From Begonia masoniana (lineage: Eukaryota > Streptophyta > Magnoliopsida > Cucurbitales > Begoniaceae), in contig CM039502.1 of the NCBI GenBank assembly GCA_022432975.1, positions 75,170,286 to 75,234,285 on the forward strand: a stretch of 64,000 nucleotides of DNA, read 5' to 3'. The notes beneath the pieces are model-generated. The model worked only from the letters and a program-made list of their open reading frames with translations. It did not search any database and was not told the DNA's origin. Both the position numbers and the translations under genes were made by a program. Positions 22,996 through 33,636 of this stretch are shown piece by piece (the first letter of the stretch is position 1; each line of letters starts with the position of its first letter).

Positions 22996-23204
22996 ATAGA
23001 ATGATGACGCCAATATTCAACGTCTATTTAGGGCTGGGTAAGTGTATATCTCACAACGCTCAGCCAGGTGAAACAGAGTGAGTAGGCAGGGAAAAGGATC
23101 AGATAACACCTAAAAAGTTATCGTTATCCAAATCTTCAAACTCGTCAAGGTTAGGTTCATAGAGTTGTTCTTCACTTGTCTTCTTGGGTGTATTTTCACT
23201 CTCT

Positions 23205-23940
23205 TTCATGTCTACCAATTAACATATCGTCGACATATAGCAAGAGAATAATAAAATCACCATCGGAGAATTTTTGCATAAAAACACAATGATTGGTTTT
23301 GTTCATCTTGTACCCATGTTCAACCATTACCGAACTAAACTTCTGATACCATTGTCGTGGTGCTTGTTTCAAACCGTAAAGGCGCTTAACCAATTTGTAA
23401 ACGTAGTCTTCTTTCAATTTTTCTTGGAAACCTTCTGGTTGTTCCATGTATATCTCTTCTTGCAAGTCTCCATGAAGAAAAGCCGTCTTCACATCTATTT
23501 GTTCAACCTCTAGATTAAGACTAGTAGCTAAACCAAGAACAACACGAATGGATTGCATTTTCAATACGGGAGTAAAAATCTAGCCAAAGTCAATACATTT
23601 TCTTTGCGAGAAGCCTTTCACTACAAACCGAGCCTTGTATCGAGGTTGTGAAGTGTGCTTATCTTGCTTCAATCAATACACCCATTGATTTTTCAATGTC
23701 TTCTTGCCCTTCGACAACTTTATTAGCTCGAAAGTGTTATTCTCACAAAGGGATTGCATCTCATCCTCCATGGCATCCATCCATTCCTTTTTATTTTCGT
23801 CTTCCAATGCTTCTTGAAAGCTCTCAGGTTCTCCTCTACCTAACCCGAGAGCTTTCAAGAAGCTGTTCACATGAGTATGTGTTACTCATGTAACAGGTAC
23901 CTAACCGAAGGACATCTCTCACGAGTAGACCACCTTTACA
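23205..23940 (-). pseudogene. Ty1/copia reverse transcriptase fragment
   Basis: The minus strand encodes the start of copia RT: an E-P-E-S-F-Q-E-A-L word (about 23830), E-W-M-D-A-M-E-D-E-M, then V-D-V-K-T-A-F-L-H-G-D-L at about 23490, L-Y-G-L-K-Q-A-P-R-Q-W and the catalytic YVDDMLI at about 23225. Directly after YVDDMLI it changes to gypsy linker sequence. There is no copia RNase H. One stop near 23580 splits the fragment. Lineage is Tork-like by wording but distinct from the 3-13.7 kb elements. Confidence 0.85.
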
Positions 23941-24651
23941 TTTTATGTACTGAGATTTTGTTATTTTTGTCGAATGTGTAGAAATTAGCTGCAAAATCGA
24001 GTGAGAGACTTTCTTCTAAGTTTGTCAAGAGTTCAAAATTCAATACCCAAACTGAGATGAAGCAATTTTCAAGTAGAATCGGTGACTGCGAATCTGGTGT
24101 GAATCTGAATGTTTCGGTTTCTTCGCACGGGAAATCGATTTCTCTAGAGATTAGGGTTTGTGCTGTAGAGAAAATCTCCCCTTACACCAGTGAGAAAGTT
24201 GACTAAAATGGAGACTTTCAAATTGAAGAAATATTGGATGGTAAAGAACCCGGAGAGAGCGACTTGTTCTTCTACTATGAAGGATTCTAAGTTTCCTAGC
24301 TTTGTTCATCTTCTTAATGGCAAAGAGAGAGAAAGAGAGGGAGAGTTAACTGAAGGTTAATAGAGATTCTTGCCTCTTCTGCGAAGAAGTGTGTGAAGAA
24401 GAAGGTGTTTGTGCAGTTCTTCGTGACATGTGTTGTGCAAATGACAATTTTTTTAATGGAACGGCGTGTCAAATGATAACTGGTCAATTACAAAATATAA
24501 ATTTACGAAATTTAAAATTCAAGTTATCTAACACTATCATAGTTTAAAGGATAAATTAATATTTACCCTTTAATATTTGCTCATTACTTAATAGTATTGC
24601 CCATAGGTACAGGGTTGAATATGACGAAGGAGGTTGAAATGTATTTTTGTT
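23941..24651. other. No gene seen
   Basis: An AT-rich stretch between the copia fragment and the left target duplication of the MULE. It contains a purine-rich GAGAGAAAGAGAGG patch near 24330. No domain, RNA gene or repeat was recognised. Confidence 0.5.
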
Positions 24652-24660
24652 TTAAAAATA
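24652..24660. other. Left 9-bp TSD of the MULE (TTAAAAATA)
   Basis: TTAAAAATA directly precedes the terminal GGGAAAAATGCA. The identical nine bases follow the other terminus at 33019-33027. Nine base pairs is the usual Mutator-type duplication. Confidence 0.9.
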
Positions 24661-25480
24661 GGGAAAAATGCACAAAAGATAGAGATGTTTAGGAAATCTG
24701 CAAAAAAAAAAAAAAAAAGACTTTGGTTTTAGGCAAAAAAAAGGAAACACGTTTGGAAAATAGGCAAAAAAAGAAAAATTGGTGGTTTTTTGTTTTTGGC
24801 ACGGCGAGAGGCCGGCTGGTTCGATCAGACAGGCTGACCTCTAGTTTATTTTAATCAAAACAAAGGAGAGGCCGGCTGGTCCGATCGGACCAGCCGGCCT
24901 CTCCTTCATGTTTATTAAAAAACACAGTTTTTATTAAAAATGAAAAAAAAAAAACAAATTGAGAGGCCGGCTGGTCGTCGGACCAGTCGGCCTCTCGGAT
25001 TTTTTTTAATAAAAAAAATAGGGAGAGGCCGGCTGGTCCAATCCCCCTCCCCTCAATTCAAATTCACACCTCCAAACATCTCTCTAATATTCTCTCTCGA
25101 ATATTTTCCTACTCCGGTGATATTTTTCGTCGTTCCAAACGAATGGTAAATTTTTTTGTTTTAATTATATAATTTAAATTTTTGATATTTTTCTTTGAAT
25201 GAAAGGTATAAATGTATTTTTTATTTTATTTTATTTACGACATTTCTAAATTTTAATTTTTGGTTATTGATTACTCATAAATATATTTAACCTTTTTTTT
25301 CATGTAATTTATTTTCGTAGTGGTGTAATTGTGCTGTGTAAGTAAATTCTATCTAAAGAGACAGGAATTAAGTGAGTCTATTTGTGACTCATCCAGCCTT
25401 TCCTGGGAACTTACTTGGAAAAGTAATTATGTCTAAGGAGATTGTCCAGTACAATCTTTCCTAGGAATTACATCATTCCA
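24661..25480 (+). repeat. MULE left terminal inverted repeat
   Basis: About 0.8 kb. The first 170 bp are A-rich with GGCAAAAAAAGG-type words. Then come hairpin units built on GAGAGGCCGGCTGGTC (near 24806, 24865, 24960 and 25022), including a perfect palindrome at 24863-24906. A stretch ending ATATTTTTCGTCGTTCC follows, and then a region (25320-25470) whose inverse is at 31780-31930. Confidence 0.85.
24863..24906. repeat. Perfect 44-bp palindrome in the MULE end
   Basis: The two 22-base halves, centred on CCGATCGG, are exact reverse complements. Similar but imperfect hairpin units recur in both MULE arms. Confidence 0.9.
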
Positions 25481-25601
25481 ACACTAAAATCAATCATTTG
25501 GTATTTTTGGCTTTAGCGTTTAATAAAATTCGTAGATTGCAAAATCTTAGAAATTAATATTGCTATTTAACATTTTTTTATTGTTTTGATAGGATCTTGC
25601 C

Positions 25602-26672
25602 ATGGAATTATTTTTTAATGAATATTGCAAAAGTAAGTTTGACAAAGATTTGGTGACACATAAAATTATTCCTTGCATGGCTGTCGACTTCAGTGGTTGA
25701 GAGTCTATAGGAATAAAAGAAATGTTTGACAACATCGGCTTACACTGGTTGCATGCGTTGGAAGGCTCTGTATGCAAAAATTTAGTTTGTTTTTTCTACG
25801 CAAACTTAACACCAATAGAGAGAGATAGAGTTTTTATTGGGTTGAGTACGCGCGTTCTTGGTAATAACCTAATGTTATTCCCAGAGACGGTGAATGAATT
25901 GCTAGGATTTGCCATTGAAGAGGCAGAAAAATATTATTATACTTCAAAGGACTGTCTTTTTTTCACATTGCCCGAGGGAGTTGAATTCTTACGTCAAATT
26001 CACATCAATCCAATTATTGGTGTGTTCTCGAAGCCACAAACACGGCATTTGAATGTGAGAGGTCGAATTCTTCGCAGCATGTCTGCCCACTTCCTTCTAC
26101 CACGTACTGGACATTGAAATCTTGTGAGCTGCATGGACTTATATGTCATGGAGAAGTTGTGCAACGGAAAGCCTTTTGACCTTGGCTTTTTGATTTTAAA
26201 TCACATGATTGAGATGAGTTGGTTATCCCAAATGGATTTACCGTACAGAAGATTGATTACGAAGATTATCGAAAGAGCTGGAATGCAGCTTCTGAGAGGT
26301 GCGCGGAGTATAGGTACCAAATCCACAGACCGATTTGACACCACTCATTTGACTTGAATGGATCTCGTGGAGGACAATGGCGTTTGGATTATAAAGAGCG
26401 ATCTGAGGGCATCCACCTCACAAGCAGTGCCGATGGAGGAGACTACATCGGCACCATTGTCCCCACACGCGGTGGAATGTAGGCCCTGGGATATGAGACA
26501 GTACATGCAGCAGATTCGATGCATGCGATGCAGCAAGCAAACTACCAGCAAATGTTTGAGGCGCAGTAGGCGAATCACCAGCAAATGTATGATATGCATC
26601 AAGAGAACCACCAGCAGATGTATGAGCGGTGGCAGCAGACAAACAGTCAGATGTATGACATGCAGCAGGAGA
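25602..26672 (+). pseudogene. Accessory plant-transposon protein ORF of the MULE
   Basis: One frame is open from ATG 25602 to about 26470, broken only by three TGA codons (25698, 26115, 26355). The protein resembles the plant-specific domain often named 'putative plant transposon protein' found beside TE genes. Visible words are FYANLTPIERDRVF, ETVNELLGF, HLNVRGRILRSMSAHFLLPR and NGKPFDLGFLILNHM. After about 26470 another frame is Gln/Met-rich with HQQMYDM-like repeats, so a frameshift is likely there. The end is cut by solo LTR C; 28934-29107 is the continuation on the far side. It is transcribed away from the transposase. Function unknown. Confidence 0.72.
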
Positions 26673-26674
26673 TA

Positions 26675-28928
26675 TGAAACGCTCGAGAATTTCGTTTTAG
26701 GGATTTCGAGCTATAAGTTTCGGGTTTTAAATATTTTAAGTATTATAGGGTTTTAATTCGTAGAAATAATAAAATAAGTCTAAATGGCGAACAGGAAGTT
26801 TTATTAGGACCCTAAGAATGAGTAGGAATATTTGGGGAAATAAGAAATTTTGGGAGAAACCAAAACGATAGGAGAAGTATTGAATAAATCAAGGAAATCA
26901 ACATAAGGGCATTTAGGTAATCTTAAAAGTCAAAGTTTTAAATAAAACTTAAAAACTCTTTCTTTTCTCTCATTTCTCCCCTCCAGAACACGGCTCTCTC
27001 TCCCTCGCGATTCCCTCTCCCTCATCGCCGATTCTCCAACACCGACGACTCCTCCGACTTCTGGCGATTTCCTTTGGGTTTTCTTTCCCAAATCAACACC
27101 TTAGGTGAGTGCTACACCCTAGTTAAGTTTATTTGTAGTTTTAGGGTTTATTTCGATTTAGGGTTTGATGAGAAATTTGGGGATTTCGTTAGAAATCGAT
27201 AGTTTAACGATATTAATGTTCGTTGATGATGTATTTATGATTATTGGAGTGGTTGGTGTAAATTAATGGTGTGAGTTGATGTTTAAGGTTTAGTTTTGGT
27301 TGTTGGAGGTTGGTAAAACACCATTAATGGAGTTTTGAAGTTAGTGAGCACTAAAGTGCTCGATGAAATGCCCGAATGAAGTGGATTAGAATTTTTGGGA
27401 AATTTACCTTAGCTCGGGATTTCGTTTAGCTTTGAAATTAATGATTTAGAGTTAATACTAACGACGTGCTATGAACTGCCTTAGGTAATCCAAGCTCTTC
27501 AAGGACGGTGCTCAGCATAGCTAGGACACCAGGTAAGTGAGTGTTATGTTTTTTCGGCCCCTAAGGTCCTACGTCGTAACGATGTTGATAATGTTGGTAG
27601 AATGGAGTTAGGAAGTTATAGGGGTTGGTGATAAGACGGGTAGCTTAAGGTAGTGCCTTAGCGATTAGTTAATGGTCGTTCGATAGGTGTTTCTACATAT
27701 GTCATTCATCATGCATCATGGTTTATTAAAGTGCATACGAACTATTTATGAGCATGTTTTATGAAAACGTCAAATTAAAGAACGATCACGAACTCTGAAT
27801 GATGTATGTTTCTCACGGGGCAAGTTATGTGTTTCTCACGGGACAAGTTATGTGTTTCTCACGAGGCAAGTTATGTGTTTCTCACGGGGCAAGTTATGAT
27901 TCTCACGGGGCAAGAAAACGGTTTAACGAAACGAAACTAAGTTGTTTTACAAAACGTCATGCATATATGTAAATGTTATGTTTAGCACACTCTTTACTAA
28001 GCATTAGGCTTAATGTATTTATCGTATGATATAGGTGACGAGAACGAAGGTGAGGAACCTCCTTATGATGATCAAGTGTAGATGGTCGATGGGCGGAGCT
28101 CGTGGCGGCGGGGCGTGTTTTGGCTAGGCAGGATGACTCATGGTTAGACAATTTTTTAGAGTTTTTGGTGATGTTTGGGTTAATGGTGAATTAGATGGAT
28201 TTTTAGTACAATTAGATAAGTTTTAGGATGTTTGGCGACTGAATAGATTGTACATTGCGTTTTGTAGTGTTTTGATGTTTTTCAAACAGGAATGAATGTT
28301 AAACTTTTAAACGGAACCACGTGGTTCATTTTTATGAAATTTGAATGTGTTTAAAGTGAATTGTGTCGGTTTTGAGTGTTTGGGTAAATGTCATGTTTGA
28401 AATGTATTTTATGGGATGTATGTAAAGATTGTGGGAGAAAGGAGAAGAGGTTGTAGTGTTTTGTGTGTTTTGTGCTAAGAATGTGAAGTGAAGGAACGAA
28501 GAAAAAGAAAAAGAATGAAGCAGGGGGGAGAAGCTCTCTGGAGAAATTCCAGAGAGCATGGCGATTGATCGCCTCTTGGAGGTGATCAATCGCCTCTTCC
28601 CCTGCCTGGCAATCGCTGGAGAGGCGATTGCCAGGCGAGGTAAGCAATCGCCAAAGGGCGATTGCTCGCCAGGAGCAATCGCCACTTGTTCTGCCTTTTC
28701 TTGGCCGAACATATAAAAAAAATGTTTTAATTTAATTGTTTTCTTTTATTACTTAATTGATTAATTGTTGGTTTTAAGTTTATTTTGAATAGATTTCAAA
28801 GTAGTTTTCATACACCGTTAATAATTTTCCAATCCGACTTTAAAAGTTTTATTTCCGCACGAAAGTCAGATTTAGAGTTTGTACGTATAAAAAAAAAAAT
28901 TATTAGGGTACAGGTAAGGGTCGTCACA
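26675..28928 (+). mobile_element. Solo LTR C (2254 bp, plus) with TSD AGATA
   Basis: Runs TGAAACGCTCGAG to AAGGGTCGTCACA, with AGATA at 26670-26674 and 28929-28933. It has a CT-rich leader (26960-27100), donor-like sites TTAG/GTGAGT at 27105 and CCAG/GTAAGT at 27533, a tandem block of five TTTCTCACGGGGCAAGTTATG units (about 27808-27912), the conserved core TTTACTAAGCATTAGGCTTA...ATATAGGTGACGA (27990-28045), and GGCGATTGAT/GATCAATCGCC words (28558-28682). Parts match LTR A in opposite orientation. No ORF of note. Confidence 0.9.
27808..27912 (+). repeat. Tandem block of LTR C
   Basis: Five near-identical units of about 25 bp built on TTTCTCACGGGGCAAGTTATG; the last is shorter. It lies just 5' of the conserved LTR core. 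Confidence 0.88.
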
Positions 28929-28933
28929 AGATA

Positions 28934-29326
28934 CATCTGATTTATCAGACGCACCACAAGGACCTGCAACGTATTATAGAGGTAGAACAGAACCATCAGC
29001 GATAATCTGCAACTCTTCAGAAGCTGGGCTGATGAGCAAGATGCTAGAAGGAGATGCCGACGCAGACGAAGAGACTGAGAGAGCGGCGGAGAAGGTGAAG
29101 GAGGCAATAATGAATAAATTTCGAAAATTTGACTCGCCTGAAGTTAATGTTATGAATTATATTTCGAAATAAACTAAAATAATGAATTACAATTTGAATC
29201 TCCTTTAAAAAATAACTAAATTAAATATTATTACACTACAATCATCTATTTCTTTTGCCGCGACGGTGCACCGAAGATTCCTGCACATAATGAAATAAAA
29301 CTATAATTAAAAAAAATACTGTGTAT
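28934..29326. other. MULE interior between solo LTR C and transposase end
   Basis: The first 170 bp look like the displaced end of the accessory ORF (charged, GACGCAGACGAAGAGAC-type sequence on plus). The remainder is an AT-rich gap before the transposase stop. No separate gene is seen. Confidence 0.45.
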
Positions 29327-31522
29327 TTATAAGAGAAATGTGTCTAAATGTACCTGCGAATCGTCGAATGTGTTGAAACCCAAGAAAGTGTCTTGCGAAT
29401 CCGCAACGCCTGAATTTGATCCTCTGGTAGGACAAGTGCGAGAATTATGCCATACCTGCCGACATGTACGACACCTAATGGTGGCGTTCCTCCTACTCGC
29501 TCTCATTCTCGAGCTTGAAAGCTCGTCGGGATCTCGCACTCTTGTCTTTTTTGGCCTACCAGGTTGGCGTCTTCTTGTGGGTGGGAGCATTTTGTTCAGA
29601 GATGTACCATCGGGGCCTACGGGCGGCGGCAACATTATTTGGCTGCTAATTGGATGAATATAGTGTGAATACATCTGCAGGTAAGTTACTCGGTGATAGT
29701 ATTCAGGCACATATTGTTCCGGGTCAACTCTCATCTTCTGCATGCAAGGAATGGAATGGACGCACGAGATGCCTGTAAGCTCCCACCTGGTACATTTGCA
29801 CACACAATTTTCCATGTCAACATCAAATTGTTCGAATCCGTTGCTGACCTCATATCGATAACCTCCCGTATGCTAAGCGCGCTAATATCCAGCTGCTTCT
29901 TTTAGCTTCGCAAGCTTATTAATTATCTTAGGACACAGAAGGTGGTCTTCTTGGACCATCTTCTCATAATTTTTAACAATGCGAAACATCATTCTTTCGA
30001 ATCCCGTCAGCATGGTCAAAATTGGTTTGTTTCTGAGAGGCAATGGCACTGCATTGAATGACTCACACAGATTGTTTAAGCCCAAATCGCACTTTGGAAT
30101 GGAAGAGAATGCATGAGTCGCCCAACGGTGAGGATCTTCTCCTCGAAGATATGCTTTTGCCTCCGACAAATGTACCAGAATTTCAAAAGCGTAATTTCCC
30201 CATTTCATGCTCGAAATATTCACTCGTGGGTGCTCTGGCCGCACTCCACTATTAGATCTTTGTACGCATCGCCCCGAAATACGCTTTTGAAATTCTGGTA
30301 CATATGTCGGAGGCAGAAGCGGTGTTCGGCATCTCGAAATTGACGTTGCACAACATTCTTCAACCCCTGAAATTTGAACAAAATACATCGTCAACATAAA
30401 ACAATATAACTACCACGAATGTTTGAAATAATAAATAGAAATATAATATACCTTTTGTCGATCTTACATATTTGTCCACCCGTGTCCCGATTCAGTTTCT
30501 AGGTCTCCCTTTAATAAATGCAAAAACCACTCCCATGAGCCTGCACACTCAGATTCGACGTTGGCAACAACAATGAGATATATTCCATCGTTGCCATCAA
30601 TACCGACGGCTGTGAGTAATTGACCGGGACACGGGCTCTTTAGATGACATCCATCCAAACATATTATAGGCCTACCAAACCGCAGTAAACCTGCCTTGCA
30701 AGCAGCCATGCACATATACAATCTTTCTAATACCATTGAATTTTCGTCCGTCGGGGTACCATCAATTGCTAGTGTGCTACCCAGATTTGATCTTAATATT
30801 TCGTTTCCGTACGACCACAGTTGGCCGTACTGTACGTCCCACTTTCGTTCGTTAATAGTTCGCGCTATGCTTCTTGCTCTTATAGCAATATTGTTTGAAA
30901 TATCGACCATGTGTTCCATCTTCACTGTCTCGACAATAGAATGGATGGACCATGCAAGGTCACTTTTGAACCTAGGCAGGTACTTATTTGCCACCCATTT
31001 TGCACTAGCGTTATAATTCTTCATTTGCCTTGAACAGTTGTGAACGTTGGTAAAGGTCGATATATGAAAAGTAAGCTCGTTTTGCATCTGCGCAGCATAT
31101 ACTCGCCATGGACATTGATCTACGCAAACATCTATCAGTCGGCTACGGGTACATTTCTCGAACCTTATACCGTAACCTTCTTTCAAAGAATATTCGACTA
31201 TTTCTTCATTGATAGCTCTTATCGAATTATATCATTTACCCACATATAATCTTGTGCTTAATATTTGGGCACTTATCAATCTGCTTTCTACCTCCTCGTC
31301 ATCCGAGCCGATCGGTGTTCGAAGGTCGTCGTCCAGAGTTATGGAGGTTGCATACAACTGTATTTCTTCATTTTCAACTAGTTGGTCAAATGCTTGTATC
31401 TCACCATATGAAGGTGCAGCATCCATCATCCAGTCGTTATCAACATCAGAATGTACTAACTCATTTAAATCAACTGATCTACTTGAATCTGAATTTGAAT
31501 CTAAATTTGAATCTGAATCCAT
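29327..31522 (-). pseudogene. MURA-like Mutator transposase
   Basis: Minus strand. The acidic N-terminus (31522-31234) ends at an in-frame TGA (31234-31232). The same frame resumes with E-Y-S-L-K-E-G-Y-G-I-R-F and the WRKY/GCM1-type DNA-binding region (31186-30900). The transposase core follows, with CLDGCHLK (about 30655), GNDGIYLIVVANVE and SWEWFLHLL (about 30530). A probable intron spans 30452-30372. The next exon has CLRHMYQNFKS and CDLGLNNLCESFN (about 30070). Last come a SWIM-type zinc finger (CVCKCTRWELTGISCVH, about 29800), an RRRQPGRPKKTR basic stretch and a zinc knuckle. Several frame breaks exist (near 30460, 30280 and 29880). A 41-bp inverted repeat lies within the core exon. Confidence 0.85.
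30153..30320. repeat. 41-bp inverted repeat inside the transposase exon
   Basis: Arms 30153-30193 and 30280-30320 are reverse complements with about two mismatches, around a loop of 86 bp. On minus both arms are readable as transposase residues (HMYQNFKS in one, YAFEILVHLSEA in the other). Confidence 0.85.
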
Positions 31523-31739
31523 CGTTGTTACAAATGCCTAGAAATACCACGAGAGCAATTAAACATTGTACTGGAACATATGACGATAAAATATGCTAAA
31601 ACATGTATCATTAATATTAAAAAATTATTTTAATATGATGATAAAATATGTTAAATGAATATAAATATTAAAAAATTCTATGGCAATATATATTCTGATA
31701 CCACTTGTCGGGAACGGATCAAACGGTGAGAAGGATAAT

Positions 31740-32232
31740 TACGTGGAGAGTACTGATCAGCGTAATTCCCAAGAAAGTTTGTACTGGACAAAATCCTTAG
31801 ATAGAATTACTTTTCCAAATAAGTTCCCAGGAAAGGCTAGATGAGTCACAAACAGACCCACTTAATTTCAGTCTCCTTAGACATAACTTACTTACACAGT
31901 ACAATTACACTACTACGAAAATAAATTACCTGAAAAAAAAGGTTAAATATGTTAAATATATTTATAAGTAATCAATAACCAAAAATTAAAATTTAAAAAT
32001 ATCGTAAATAAAATAAAAAATACATTTATACCTTTCATTAAAAAAATATAAAAAAAATTAAAATATATAATTGAAACAAAAAATTTTACATTTCGTTTGG
32101 AATGAGGAAAAATATCACCGGAGTAGATTCGAGAGAGAATATTAGAGAGATGTTTGGAGGTGTGAATTTGAATTGGGAGAGGGGGATTTTTATAAGGGGG
32201 GAGAGGCCGGCTGGTCCGAGCAGACCAGCTGG
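31740..32232 (-). repeat. Inner copy of the MULE right inverted repeat
   Basis: Inverse of 25030-25480: shared features are AATCACCGGAGTAG-type sequence, TTTGGAGGTGTGAATTTG, and the region around 31780-31930 that mirrors 25320-25470. It ends in a GAGAGGCCGGCTGGTCC hairpin unit at 32201. Confidence 0.8.
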
Positions 32233-32239
32233 CCTCTCA

Positions 32240-32665
32240 GATTTTTTTTAATAAAAAAAATCGGTCCGATTGAACGAAAAGAAAATTTTTTGTTTTCATT
32301 ATTTTTTTATTTTTATTTTTTATATTACATAAATTAAAAGAAATAAGAAGAAATAAATTAACATTATTTAAAAATAATTACAATAATCACTTGCATCATA
32401 ATTAATAACGGTCAATTATTGGATTCTCAACTACCCTCGCACAGCTGTGAGAATCGATAAAACTCTTTATTTCATAGGTTTGCTCGTCTTCCATCCGTGA
32501 CGCATGCAGTCGCCATGCACAACCTTCTACACATTTATCCATCAGTCATCGTTTGTCGTATTGATGGAATTTGATGCCATAACTATTTTGCAACGAATAT
32601 TCACTTATTTCGTCTTTAATTTTCTATATACAACTATATTTTTTTCCCAAATAAAAACTCATTGA
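32240..32665 (-). pseudogene. Truncated second MULE transposase fragment
   Basis: On minus, around 32610-32400, broken frames resemble the transposase DNA-binding region (S-L-Q-N-S-Y-G-I-K-F, then C-A-W-R-L-H-A, then S-F-I-D-S-H-S-C), parallel to the first transposase at 31200-31000. It is flanked by two inverted-repeat copies and lacks everything downstream. It is probably the relic of a related MULE inside the right arm. Confidence 0.6.
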
Positions 32666-33018
32666 GATTTCTTCACAAAAAAATTTTACCTTTCGTTCGG
32701 AACTAAGGAAAAATATCACCGGAGTAGAAAAATATTCGAGATAAAATATTCGAGAGATATTTGGAGGTGTGAATTTGAGAAAGAGGATTTTTATAGGGGA
32801 GGAGAGGCCGGCTAGTCGTTGGACCGACCGGCCTCTCCTTTGTTTTATAATAAAAAAACTCGGACCAGGCGGCCTCTCACCGTGTTTAAACAAAAAACCA
32901 CCAATTTTTTCTTTTTTTGTCTATTTTTCAAACATCTTTTCTTTTTTTGCCTAAAACCAAAGATGTTTCCTTTTTTTGCCTATTTCCTAAACATCAATCT
33001 CTATTCTGCATTTTTCCC
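32665..33018 (-). repeat. MULE outer right terminal inverted repeat
   Basis: The inverse of 24661-25150: from the terminus GGGAAAAATGCA through GGCAAAAAAAGG words to hairpin units at about 32802 and 32865. Confidence 0.85.
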
Positions 33019-33484
33019 TTAAAAATATGGACAGTTGTCTAATGCTAAAAAATAAAAGTGATAAGTAATATTACACTAAAATACGAGGGTGTCTATGCAA
33101 ATGTTTGGACTTACACAGTTACCTCGCTCCGCCCTCATAAAAAAAAAGGGAGAGGTTGGCCGGTCCGATTGGACCGACAGGCCTCTCCTTTGTTTTATAA
33201 TAAAAAAACTCAGACCAGCCGGCCTCTCACCGTACCTAAACAAAAAATCACTAATTTTTCTTTTTTTTGCTTATTTTTCAAACATCTTTTTTTTTTTTGC
33301 CTAAAACCAAAGATGTTTCTTTTTTTTTTTTTTTGCCTAACATCAATATCTATTCTGTATTTTTCCCTTAAAAATATGAACAGTTGCCTAATGCTAAAAA
33401 ATAAAAGTGATAAGTAATATTACACTAAAATACGAGGGTGTCTATGCAAATGTTTGGACTTACACAGTTACCTCGCTCCGCCCT
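32798..33484 (+). repeat. Tandem duplication of MULE end plus flanking DNA
   Basis: About 340 bp (32798-33135) recur at 33147-33484 with an offset of about 350 bp. Each copy holds the MULE terminus, the TSD TTAAAAATA and about 100 bp of host DNA ending ACCTCGCTCCGCCCT. The duplication therefore followed MULE insertion. It lies directly upstream of the PPR gene. Confidence 0.9.
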
Positions 33485-33636
33485 TCGTCGCACATGACTG
33501 CAAGGGTTTGTACTCTGTAGGGTTTAAGACACTTGAGTGAGTCATTGGTTTTCAATACATTTTCATCGTCGTCGATTCTCTTCATCCATTTTCGACATTC
33601 TGGTTCTGCTTTGTCGCTGCTATATCGTCATCCGCC

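Larger units (their letters stand above)
13780..23215 (-). mobile_element. Decayed Ty3/gypsy (chromovirus-like) element, minus strand
   Basis: On the minus strand the gypsy domains run protease (about 22990-22595), reverse transcriptase (22207 to 19330, interrupted), RNase H (about 19510-19060), integrase (about 18900-17900) and a GPY/F-like C-terminal module (15380-15142). A polypurine-like CCTCGGGAGAGT and an LTR start TGATGTATACATCA follow at 14826-14799. Two solo LTRs (15385-17895 and 19682-21777) and the copia array are inserted in it. No gag or 5' LTR is seen: at about 23210 the sequence switches to a copia fragment. Many stops show it is dead. Chromovirus is the best lineage guess from RT and integrase wording; no chromodomain was identified. 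Confidence 0.85.
24661..33018. mobile_element. 8.36-kb Mutator-like element (MULE) with two divergent ORFs
   Basis: Terminal inverted repeats start GGGAAAAATGCA at both ends, and a perfect 9-bp TSD flanks the element. The left arm (24661-25480) is inverted against pieces of the right arm (33018-32665 and 32232-31740). Inside are a plus-strand ORF (25602-26672, plant-transposon protein) and a minus-strand MURA-like transposase (31522-29327). Solo LTR C (26675-28928) was inserted later; without it the element is about 6.1 kb. The right arm is compound, with a truncated second transposase fragment between two copies of the inverted repeat. In-frame stops in both ORFs show it is non-autonomous now. 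Confidence 0.9.

Noticed and set aside
28332..28712. Minus-strand ORFs of 98-126 codons at 28.3-28.7 kb
   Set aside because: They overlap the LTR C word block; the reading is a by-product of repeated words.
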